Shown piece by piece: positions 6,574 to 12,416 of a stretch of DNA of 18,715 bases. The notes under the pieces were generated by a model that did no database searches, was not told the DNA's origin, and saw only the letters and a list, made by a program, of their open reading frames with translations. This DNA comes from Bacillota bacterium (GTDB taxonomy: Bacteria > Bacillota > Clostridia > Peptostreptococcales > Natronincolaceae). Each line of letters starts with the position of its first letter. The stretch's first letter is position 1. The translations under genes were made by a program, and so were the position numbers. The stretch covers positions 1-18,715 of the forward strand of contig JAEWHG010000125.1 of the NCBI GenBank assembly GCA_023387935.1, in the 5' to 3' direction.

Positions 6574-6591
6574 TACCCTCGTAAAAGGGTA
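6574..6591 (-). terminator. terminator of the polysaccharide deacetylase gene
   Basis: On the minus strand, TACCCT (6591-6586) and AGGGTA (6579-6574) pair around a 6-nt loop. A T7 run follows directly. It starts 3 bp past the stop codon. Confidence 0.88.
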
Positions 6592-6594
6592 ATA

Positions 6595-7359
6595 TTAGTT
6601 TATTCTTTGTCTTCCTGCATTATCAACGTAATAATTTGTTTTATAGATTAACTCTGAAACTGGAACTATTTCATAGCCCTGCTCTTGTAATTTTTCAAGC
6701 ACCAAAGGTAAATATTGACTTACATGTTTAGCATTATTATGGAATAATACAATGGAGCCTTTCTTAACATTTCTAGTGACTCTATCTACTACTGGCTGTA
6801 CACCTAATTCCTTCCAATCTAAAGAATCAACGTCCCATTGAATTGTATGGTAATTCAACTCTTCTGCAGTTTGAATTAATAAGTCGCTATAATCTCCAAA
6901 AGGTGGCCTAAAAACCACAGGATCCTTTCCAGTTATTTCTGCAATTTTATCCCCAGTAGTCTTCAGCTCAGTAATGATTTGTTCCTTTGTTAATTTCGAC
7001 ATATGGGGATGCGTGCTTGAATGATTCCCTACTTCATGCCCCCTATCATGTATTTTCTTTACCATATCTGGATATTTATCTACCCAAAATTCTACTAAAA
7101 AAAATGTTGTCTTCACATTATACTTATCTAATGTATCCAATATATCATCTGTAAATTCATCACCCCATGCCGCGTCAAAGCTTATAGCTATCTTTTTATC
7201 TTCTGTTTCTACACTATAAATAGGTAATCTCTTTTGATTTGAGAAAACCCCTATTATACTTCCATCCATAGTTTTTGAATATACCATTAATCCGCTTAAA
7301 ATTAGTACAGTGCATATAACAATAGATAAGATCTTTTTTTGAAATATATATACTTTCAT
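6595..7359 (-). CDS. polysaccharide deacetylase (NodB domain), PdaB-like
   Basis: 254 aa from ATG 7359-7357, preceded by GGGGGAG; the six residues upstream of it depend on a TTG without a site. An N-terminal membrane anchor spans about residues 8-28 (KKILSIVICTVLILSGLMVY). The NodB fold follows from about 55. Motif 1 is SFDAAWGDE (60-68), in which the second Asp of the usual TFDDG is missing, as in PdaB-type members. Motif 2 is HSSTH (H113, H117), motif 3 RPPFG (151-155), motif 4 WDVDSLDW (175-182) and motif 5 LFHNN (205-209). Such enzymes deacetylate peptidoglycan sugars; PdaB of Bacillus is needed for spore stability. It is probably an envelope-anchored enzyme facing outside or the forespore cortex. 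It is divergent from dapL, with its own terminator. The PdaB assignment is likely but not certain. Confidence 0.87.
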   Translation of the reverse strand: MKVYIFQKKILSIVICTVLILSGLMVYSKTMDGSIIGVFSNQKRLPIYSVETEDKKIAISFDAAWGDEFTDDILDTLDKYNVKTTFFLVEFWVDKYPDMVKKIHDRGHEVGNHSSTHPHMSKLTKEQIITELKTTGDKIAEITGKDPVVFRPPFGDYSDLLIQTAEELNYHTIQWDVDSLDWKELGVQPVVDRVTRNVKKGSIVLFHNNAKHVSQYLPLVLEKLQEQGYEIVPVSELIYKTNYYVDNAGRQRIN

Positions 7360-7380
7360 CCTACTCCCCCTGTACAAAAG

Positions 7381-7386
7381 ATTATA
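7381..7386 (-). promoter_or_regulatory. possible -10 box of the deacetylase gene
   Basis: TATAAT on the minus strand (7386-7381), 21 bp upstream of the deacetylase ATG. The -35 region at 17 nt is a poor match (TGCTTA), so it may need an activator. Confidence 0.3.
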
Positions 7387-7403
7387 TTAAAGTTTATTCT
7401 AAT

Positions 7404-7430
7404 TAAGCAGTTTTATGCTTACTTTAAGCA
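7404..7430. promoter_or_regulatory. cluster of three TAAGCA half-sites (possible operator)
   Basis: TAAGCA occurs at 7404-7409 and 7425-7430, with its inverse TGCTTA at 7416-7421. The last two form a perfect 6-bp dyad with a 3-nt centre. The cluster sits in the divergent interval between the deacetylase and dapL, just upstream of the deacetylase -10. Confidence 0.35.
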
Positions 7431-7539
7431 ATTATCATATATTTTCAAACAGTAGCAAAACCATGAAGAGCTTAATAGAATATTTATAGGAGTTCTGTTT
7501 TTTAAAGGAATATTATTTGAATTTGAAGGAGGTTTATGC

Positions 7540-8772
7540 ATGAGTTTTTATGATGATAAGATAGCAGCACGTCTCGGCGGTAAAATGTTTGGTAAAGAAT
7601 CAGAAGTATATAAATTTGCGAAAATTAAAAAAGCAAAGGAAGATGCTATAAAAAGCAATCCAAATCTGCAGCTATTAGATTTTGGTATCGGTGAGCCTGA
7701 TAAGCCAGCTGATATAGGTGTTGTAACTAGACTGGCAGAAGAAGCTGGAAAGCCAGAAAATCGTTTTTATTCAGATAATGGTATCCCTGAATTTCAGGAA
7801 ACAGCCGCTAAATATCTTGAGAGCGTATACGGACTTAAAGGAATCGATCCCTATACTAATATAATCCATGGAATAGGATCTAAGTCTATATTATCAATGC
7901 TTCCCCTATGCTTTATTAATCCTGGAGATATTACCCTAACAACAACTCCAGGATACCCTATCCTATCTACCTATACACGCTATCTTGGAGGTGATACATA
8001 CAACTTGCCACTATATAAAGAAAATAATTTTTATCCGGATTTTTCTATAATTCCTAAGAATATTTTAAAAAAATCTAAACTATTATATATAAACTATCCT
8101 AACAACCCAACTGGACAAGTAGCTACAAAAGAATTTTATAAAGAAGTCGTGGAATTTGCATATAAAAACAATATCATTGTTATTTCTGATGCTGCCTATG
8201 GGTCTATTACTTTTGATGGATGTAAGCCTTTAAGCTTTTTATCTGTGGATGGAGGTAAAGAGGTAGGACTAGAACTTCACAGTTTATCAAAGGGATTTAA
8301 TATGACAGGTTGGAGAATGGCCTTTATAGTAGGAAACCCCTTAGCTATTAAAGCCTATGGAGCAGTAAAAGATAATACGGACTCTGGTCAATTTAGAGCC
8401 ATACAAAAATCAGCAATTTATGCTTTAAAGCATAAGGAAATTAGTGATAAAAACTGCAAAAGATACTCAAGACGACTTAACCTTTTAGTAGCTGCATTAA
8501 AAGATATAGGGTTTTCTGCTGAAAAACCTAAAGGCACTTTTTATTGTTATGTTCCTATACCAAAAGGAACTAAATCGGGTATTATATTTAACTCAGCTCA
8601 GGATGTATCAGAATACTTAATAAAAAATTCTTTAATATCTACTGTGCCTTGGGATGATGCTGGATCATATTTAAGGTTTTCTGTTACTTTTGCTGCTAAC
8701 ACACAAGAGGAAGAAATTAAAATAATAGAAGAGCTGAAACAAAGATTAATAAAATTACAATTAATTTTCTAA
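7540..8772 (+). CDS. dapL: LL-diaminopimelate aminotransferase
   Basis: A 410-aa fold-type I PLP aminotransferase. It converts tetrahydrodipicolinate and glutamate directly into LL-diaminopimelate, a one-step bypass of the acyl branches of lysine/peptidoglycan-precursor synthesis. Visible features: GIGEPDKPA (about 49-57), PGYPILSTY, NYPNNPTG (185-192), SDAAYG (216-221) and the Schiff-base lysine in HSLSKGFNMTGWR (K251). The length and the GIGEPD/NNPTG context suit the DapL class found in Clostridia, plants and Chlamydia. A close relative with another amino-acid substrate is the main alternative. The start ATG 7540 has AAGGAGG (7526-7532) at 7-nt spacing. The transporter gene downstream begins 56 nt after the stop without an evident terminator, so it may be co-transcribed. 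Confidence 0.85.
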   Translation: MSFYDDKIAARLGGKMFGKESEVYKFAKIKKAKEDAIKSNPNLQLLDFGIGEPDKPADIGVVTRLAEEAGKPENRFYSDNGIPEFQETAAKYLESVYGLKGIDPYTNIIHGIGSKSILSMLPLCFINPGDITLTTTPGYPILSTYTRYLGGDTYNLPLYKENNFYPDFSIIPKNILKKSKLLYINYPNNPTGQVATKEFYKEVVEFAYKNNIIVISDAAYGSITFDGCKPLSFLSVDGGKEVGLELHSLSKGFNMTGWRMAFIVGNPLAIKAYGAVKDNTDSGQFRAIQKSAIYALKHKEISDKNCKRYSRRLNLLVAALKDIGFSAEKPKGTFYCYVPIPKGTKSGIIFNSAQDVSEYLIKNSLISTVPWDDAGSYLRFSVTFAANTQEEEIKIIEELKQRLIKLQLIF

Positions 8773-8828
8773 TTAGTGTTTTATATGATATCCCTCCTAC
8801 GTATATTTAGTTTTGGGGGGTGTTTTTA

Positions 8829-9761
8829 TTGTTAGAAATTATTTCTACTTCATCAATCGGATTAGGATTATTTTTACTTGGTATGAAATTTCTTACAGAA
8901 GGATTGGATCGTTTTGCATCTAGTCGATTCAGATATGTTATTACGAATCTAAAAATAAATCCTTTGCTAGGAGTTTTGATAGGGGCTGCTATTACAGGAA
9001 TACTGCAGTCTAGCAGTGGAACAACGGTTATTTTAGTTGGACTTGTGCAGGCTAATTTGCTAACACTTTATCAAGTAACACCAATTATTATGGGTGCTAA
9101 TATAGGCACTACTGTAACATCACAAATAATCGCATTTAATATAGAAAAGTACGCTTTTATTCCCTTCATACTTGGTATATTTATAATCTTAACATCTAAT
9201 AATAAAAAACTTTCTTATATTGGAAAAGTACTCATAGGTTTTTCTCTCATCTTTATTGGTATTGATGTTTTAACAAAAGGACTCTCTCCGCTAAAAGATA
9301 TATTAGCTTTTCAAAGATTATTAGGAGAATTTGGAGAAAACTCTATATTAGGCATTCTATTTGGCTTTTCAACCATATCCATATTGCAAAGTAGTAGTAC
9401 AGGTGTAGCTATTTTGCAAACATTAGGTTCAACTGGCGCTATATCTATATATTCTGCTGTATCTATTATGTTAGGTATGAATATTGGCACTTGTATAACA
9501 TCTATAATATCAAGCTTATCTTTAAACTATGCAGCTAAGCAAACTGCTTTTATTCATCTCCTTTTTAATATGATTGGCGTAATTTTAATAATTCCATTTA
9601 TTAGGTTACTGTGTGAAGTTTCTATTTATTTATCTCCTTTTAATATATCTAGACAAATTGCAAATTCCCATACTATATTTAATGTTTTTACCACCTTAAT
9701 TTTTCTGCCTTTTACCAATATCTTAGTAAATATAGCTCAACTAATTATTAAAAAACATTAA
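8829..9761 (+). CDS. Na/Pi-cotransporter-family membrane protein (short, no PhoU domain)
   Basis: 310 aa from TTG 8829. GGGGGG (8815-8820) lies 8 nt upstream, whereas the GTG at 8820 overlaps that site and cannot use it. The protein has the inverted-repeat architecture of the NptA/PNaS family. Each half carries a QSSS motif, at 60-63 (GILQSSSGTT) and 187-190 (SILQSSSTGV). Each is followed by a GxNIGT segment (GANIGTTVTS about 89-98, GMNIGTCITS about 216-225). These are the substrate and sodium sites of the family. The longer bacterial members end in a PhoU-like domain; this one stops after the membrane part, like the YqeW class. Phosphate is the presumed substrate, unproven. An upstream CCCTCC (8792-8797) can pair with the G-rich ribosome site. 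Confidence 0.82.
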   Translation: MLEIISTSSIGLGLFLLGMKFLTEGLDRFASSRFRYVITNLKINPLLGVLIGAAITGILQSSSGTTVILVGLVQANLLTLYQVTPIIMGANIGTTVTSQIIAFNIEKYAFIPFILGIFIILTSNNKKLSYIGKVLIGFSLIFIGIDVLTKGLSPLKDILAFQRLLGEFGENSILGILFGFSTISILQSSSTGVAILQTLGSTGAISIYSAVSIMLGMNIGTCITSIISSLSLNYAAKQTAFIHLLFNMIGVILIIPFIRLLCEVSIYLSPFNISRQIANSHTIFNVFTTLIFLPFTNILVNIAQLIIKKH

Positions 9762-9819
9762 ATTATATATTGGCAATAATTAATAGACATTTTTTAAAAA
9801 ATTAAGTTAAAACTATTTA

Positions 9820-9839
9820 TGAATGAACTTAGTCATTCA
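9820..9839 (+). other. small hairpin upstream of the 59-aa gene
   Basis: TGAATGA (9820-9826) and TCATTCA (9833-9839) form a perfect 7-bp stem with a 6-nt loop, with no T-run after it. It lies between the transporter gene and the 59-aa gene and ends about 10 nt before the ribosome site. It may be an mRNA stabiliser, an operator or chance. Confidence 0.35.
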
Positions 9840-9861
9840 AAACATGAGAAGGGGTGTTTTC

Positions 9862-10041
9862 ATGTCTATTCGTAAAAGTCAATGGACAAATATAAAAGGT
9901 CACCGAACTGAAGCTAGTTCGCGTACCTTTAAATATGATGATAGACATTTTGCAAGAGAATTTAAGCCTAGACCGGGCCAATTAGAAAACATCTATGACC
10001 ATGGCAAGGAAAGAATTGTAGAATTACACTCCAATAAGTAG
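9862..10041 (+). CDS. 59-aa basic protein of unknown function
   Basis: It starts at ATG 9862, with AAGGGGTG about 5 nt upstream; an earlier in-frame ATG at 9823 lies in a hairpin without such a site. The product begins MSIRKSQWTNIKGHRTEASS and is rich in Arg, Lys and His, with aromatic residues and a central RTFKYDDRHFAREFKPRPG. No signal peptide or membrane segment is present, so it is a small soluble, positively charged protein. I do not recognise a family. A strong terminator follows at once (10050-10077), and the next gene encodes a spore DNA-binding protein. A spore or nucleic-acid role is possible but rests on neighbours and charge alone. Confidence 0.7.
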   Translation: MSIRKSQWTNIKGHRTEASSRTFKYDDRHFAREFKPRPGQLENIYDHGKERIVELHSNK

Positions 10042-10049
10042 CAATCTAG

Positions 10050-10077
10050 CATAGGATGGATCTTAATCCATTCTATG
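10050..10077 (+). terminator. terminator after the 59-aa gene
   Basis: CATAGGATGGAT (10050-10061) pairs with ATCCATTCTATG (10066-10077): 12 bp with one G-T wobble and a 4-nt loop. TTTTATTTT follows. Confidence 0.92.
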
Positions 10078-10088
10078 TTTTATTTTAA

Positions 10089-10182
10089 GCACTTGAAATT
10101 CTAAGCAAAGCTTAGAATTGAGTGCGACATAAGGCTTATGAGTGTAAACGAACAAATTTTATTTTTGCACTTGAAATTTTAA
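10089..10182. repeat. structured repeat-like element upstream of the SASP gene
   Basis: It opens with a long hairpin: GCACT + AATTCTAAGC (10089-10106) pairs with GCTTAGAATT + AGTGC (10110-10125), with a 3-nt loop and one small asymmetric bulge. A palindrome CATAAG-G-CTTATG (10128-10140) follows. The opening sequence then recurs directly as GCACTTGAAATT + TTAA (10167-10182). The first copy reads GCACTTGAAATT + CTAA. Direct repeats flanking a structured core suggest a small repeated element or a structured RNA. No open frame is present. Copy number elsewhere is unknown. Confidence 0.5.
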
Positions 10183-10193
10183 CTGCTGGAATC

Positions 10194-10231
10194 ATTGATT
10201 AATCTTTGAAAAAATTTCTAACATAATCAAT
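10194..10231. repeat. 8-bp inverted repeat
   Basis: ATTGATTA (10194-10201) and TAATCAAT (10224-10231) are a perfect inverted pair with a 22-nt spacer. It is AT-rich and could be chance. It lies in the 270-bp non-coding interval (10042-10311) before the SASP gene. Confidence 0.3.
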
Positions 10232-10256
10232 ATTAAAAGTGGTTAAATTATATGTA

Positions 10257-10274
10257 CAACATCAAATGATGTTG
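10257..10274 (+). promoter_or_regulatory. palindrome in the SASP leader/promoter region
   Basis: CAACATCA-AA-TGATGTTG is a perfect 8-bp dyad with a 2-nt centre, ending 23 bp before the AGGAGG site of the SASP gene. It may be a regulator-binding site, or a hairpin if transcribed. I could not find a clean sigma-G promoter around it. Confidence 0.45.
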
Positions 10275-10311
10275 ATAAAATATATTCAATTCAGATGAGG
10301 AGGAGAAAATT

Positions 10312-10515
10312 ATGGCTTCAAGAAATAAATCAGTTGTTCCAGAAGCACGTCAAGCTCTTAATCAAATGAAATTAGAAATAGCTAGCGAATTAGGTCTTTC
10401 TAATTATGATGGAGTAGATAAAGGTAATTTAACTGCTAGACAAAACGGATACGTTGGTGGATATATGACAAAGCGTTTAGTTGAAATGGCTGAAAGACAA
10501 ATGGGTGGAAAATAA
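10312..10515 (+). CDS. alpha/beta-type small acid-soluble spore protein
   Basis: 67 aa. The family features are plain. The germination-protease site is LEIASELG (about 21-28), with the EIASE core. The Gly-rich DNA-binding part GNLTARQNGYVGGYMTKRLVEMAE (about 39-62) is the conserved C-terminal signature. These proteins coat spore DNA in the forespore, shift it to an A-like form and protect it from UV and heat. They are degraded at germination for amino acids. The start ATG 10312 has AGGAGG (10298-10303) at 8-nt spacing. It is monocistronic, with a very strong terminator downstream and a palindrome upstream. Forespore (sigma-G) expression is expected from the family, but no clean sigma-G promoter was seen. 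Confidence 0.96.
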   Translation: MASRNKSVVPEARQALNQMKLEIASELGLSNYDGVDKGNLTARQNGYVGGYMTKRLVEMAERQMGGK

Positions 10516-10518
10516 TAA

Positions 10519-10545
10519 ATTTATAATTTCTTATTGATTATAAAT
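10519..10545 (+). other. AT-rich hairpin before the SASP terminator
   Basis: ATTTATAA (10519-10526) pairs with TTATAAAT (10538-10545) around an 11-nt loop, immediately after the SASP stop codon. It may help protect the 3' end of the transcript. Confidence 0.35.
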
Positions 10546-10549
10546 ATTC

Positions 10550-10586
10550 AAAAAAGGAAATGCTATTTTATAGCATTTCCTTTTTT
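10550..10586 (+). terminator. terminator of the SASP gene
   Basis: A perfect 17-bp stem pairs 10550-10566 with 10570-10586 around a 3-nt loop. Its core is GGAAATGCTA. The 3' arm ends in six Ts, and the 5' arm gives six Ts on the other strand. Confidence 0.95.
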
Positions 10587-10630
10587 GCCCTAATACTAAA
10601 AAATAACCAATTAAAACAATTATACTTTAA

Positions 10631-10674
10631 AAATTATCATAAATAGATTAATATAATATATAAGATGATAATTT
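10631..10674 (+). promoter_or_regulatory. -10 box flanked by a 10-bp inverted repeat (DUF4364 promoter)
   Basis: AAATTATCAT (10631-10640) and ATGATAATTT (10665-10674) are a perfect inverted pair centred at 10652.5. TATAAT (10652-10657) lies in the spacer, 50 bp upstream of the ATG at 10707. No good -35 is seen. The arms are 34 bp apart centre to centre, about three helical turns, as for an operator that loops or binds two dimers. The adjacent gene encodes a DUF4364 protein with winged-helix character, so autoregulation is a natural guess. Confidence 0.45.
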
Positions 10675-10706
10675 ATTTAGCACAAGGCTTTAGAAAGAGG
10701 GATTTT

Positions 10707-11234
10707 ATGTTCAATAATAGTTCGCAGCAATTAGCAGAGAGTAAGCTGATTTTACTTTATATATTTGATCGTATTGAATTTCCAATGTCTAACTCGCAAA
10801 TTACGCAATTTGTTTTAGAAAATGATATTATGAATTATTTTATGCTACATCAATATTTAGGAGAGCTTAAGGATTCAAAATTTATTATTGAAAAAGCAAA
10901 GGATAGCAATCATATTTTTATAATTACTGAAAAAGGAAAAAGCACATTAAGTTATTTTATCAATCGTGTTCCAAGCTCTCAAATTGAGCGAATAGATAAA
11001 TTGCTAAATATTCAAAAGGAACAATTTATAAAAAACACACAAATAAAAGCAGATTACATAAAAATAAAAGATGATGAATTCTTAGTTAAGCTTAATGTTA
11101 CTGAGAAGGACATGTCTATTATTAACTTAAAATTAAGTGTAGCTACTAATAAGCAAGCAAAACAAATTTGTGAAAAATGGAAGGAAAGTGCGCCTAGCTT
11201 ATACGGTCAAATTATTAATCTATTAATTGAATGA
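10707..11234 (+). CDS. DUF4364 family protein, probable winged-helix regulator
   Basis: 175 aa from ATG 10707, with AGAGGG 5 nt upstream; the earlier ATG at 10665 lies in an inverted repeat and has no site. The first 80 residues match what I know of DUF4364: AESKLILLYIFDRIEFPMSN, SQITQFVLENDIMNYFMLHQ, YLGELKDSKFI, then an ITEKGKSTL segment. The helix-turn-helix-like layout with a trailing TEKG hairpin resembles PadR/MarR-type winged helices. The C-terminal half is a mixed region (KIKDDEFLVKLNVTEKDM). The family is common in Clostridia, and its role is poorly known. The inverted repeat around its own -10 box fits self-control. A terminator shared with the opposing propeller gene lies downstream. 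Confidence 0.75.
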   Translation: MFNNSSQQLAESKLILLYIFDRIEFPMSNSQITQFVLENDIMNYFMLHQYLGELKDSKFIIEKAKDSNHIFIITEKGKSTLSYFINRVPSSQIERIDKLLNIQKEQFIKNTQIKADYIKIKDDEFLVKLNVTEKDMSIINLKLSVATNKQAKQICEKWKESAPSLYGQIINLLIE

Positions 11235-11302
11235 TTGCAAAAAAATTATTCGATTGTTCTCACAAACTTTATATCGTTCTCAATTTTAAGTGCTTAAAAA
11301 CA

Positions 11303-11341
11303 ATAGCTGACGGTAGTTTTTTAAAAAACACCCTCAGCTAT
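11303..11341. terminator. bidirectional terminator between the DUF4364 and propeller genes
   Basis: ATAGCTGA (11303-11310) pairs with TCAGCTAT (11334-11341), and an inner GTTTTTTAAAAAAC palindrome continues the helix. On the minus strand TGTTTTTAAG follows; on the plus strand only ATT. It best serves the minus-strand propeller gene. Confidence 0.7.
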
Positions 11342-11361
11342 ATTAATTATATAAACAATCA

Positions 11362-12309
11362 TTACATTAAATTAGCTTTAACAATACTAGTAGGCTCTTT
11401 TCCAACTAATATACTTTGTATTACTTTTCTAGTGTCTATGCTGATTATATCAAGTATATTTTTTTGTATACTTGTAACAAAGATTCTTTTTCTTTCATTA
11501 TCTAATTCTATTCCATGAGGCATAGTGTTGACTTTTATATTTCCGCAGTATTTATATTTTTTAATATCATATATATGAACACAGTTCATATCTGAATCTG
11601 TAATATACAGATACTCATTTTTTTGATCACTTATTGCTTCAACCGGCATCTTGCCAATATTTATTTTTTTTATTTCCCTTAGCGTTTTAGTTTCGTAAAT
11701 AATAACCTTTCCTTTTCTATTAAACTCATCACTGTAATTAACTACAAATAAAAAATCTCCACTTTCATCAATTCTTAAATGCCATGGATTATAATTCACC
11801 TTATGATTTTTAATTCTTTCGTTCGTTTTAGTTGATATTTCTGTGATCTCTCCAGAACCATAATTTCCTATAAAAATTCGTTCCTGATCCTTAGTCATTG
11901 CCATACCATGCGGCATTTCTCCTGTAGGCACCTGTGCAATTAATCCCAGATTGTCTGTATTAAGAATTGAAACGCTATTCGAATCTGTGTTTGCAACATA
12001 TATCGTATTATATTTTTGACTCAAAATAACTTGACTTGGGCAGCTACCTACGAAAACTGTATCTATAATTTTCTCATTTTTTAAATCTACTACAGATACA
12101 CTATTATGCCAGCTATTCGGCACATACAAAAATTTGCTTCTTTCATCAAAAGCAATATGGTGAGGCCCTAATTGAGAAAATGAAGAGCTTTGCCCATTAT
12201 AGTACAACTTAATTTTCTGAATTTCTCTTTCTCCTATTATATCTATAACAGAAATAGAATCATCTGAGTAGTTAGAAATTACTAAAATATCATTAGGTAA
12301 ACACTTCAT
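11362..12309 (-). CDS. YVTN/YncE-type beta-propeller protein
   Basis: 315 aa from ATG 12309-12307, preceded by GAGAGGTGAT; the upstream TTG at 12324 overlaps that site. About seven repeats of roughly 40 residues form the propeller blades. Each has a strand pattern like SISVIDI, NSVSVVDLKN, NSVSILNTDN or VIIYETKTLREI, with turn motifs PHHIAFD, PSQVILS, PHGMAMT, PWHLRID, PVEAISD and PHGIELD. Such YVTN propellers bind proteins, metals or cofactors, often outside the cell. No signal peptide or anchor is present here, so it is probably cytoplasmic, which is less usual. It could be a spore-coat or scaffold component: a sigma-K-like match precedes it. The exact role is unknown. Confidence 0.78.
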   Translation of the reverse strand: MKCLPNDILVISNYSDDSISVIDIIGEREIQKIKLYYNGQSSSFSQLGPHHIAFDERSKFLYVPNSWHNSVSVVDLKNEKIIDTVFVGSCPSQVILSQKYNTIYVANTDSNSVSILNTDNLGLIAQVPTGEMPHGMAMTKDQERIFIGNYGSGEITEISTKTNERIKNHKVNYNPWHLRIDESGDFLFVVNYSDEFNRKGKVIIYETKTLREIKKINIGKMPVEAISDQKNEYLYITDSDMNCVHIYDIKKYKYCGNIKVNTMPHGIELDNERKRIFVTSIQKNILDIISIDTRKVIQSILVGKEPTSIVKANLM

Positions 12310-12351
12310 CCCATCACCTCTCAATCAAAAAAATTCGCTGATTTCATATAT

Positions 12352-12378
12352 TATCTTATGATTGCAATTTATATATGT
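12352..12378 (-). promoter_or_regulatory. possible sigma-K-type promoter of the propeller gene
   Basis: On the minus strand, CATAAGATA (12360-12352) fits the -10 pattern CATANNNTA of sigma-K/sigma-E genes. An AC lies 16 nt upstream (12378-12377), as expected for sigma-K. The leader to the ATG would be about 35 nt. Such short patterns arise by chance in AT-rich DNA. Confidence 0.35.
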
Positions 12379-12416
12379 GACAGATGAATAGGATTTTACC
12401 ACTGAAGGTTAGAAAA

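Noticed and set aside
10180..10311. Sigma-G promoter for the SASP gene
   Set aside because: I looked for GNATA and CATNNTA at 16-18 nt spacing and found no acceptable pair, so none is listed.
11231..11518. 95-codon plus-strand frame after the DUF4364 gene
   Set aside because: It overlaps the terminator and the end of the propeller gene on the other strand, has no ribosome site, and its translation is low-complexity hydrophobic.
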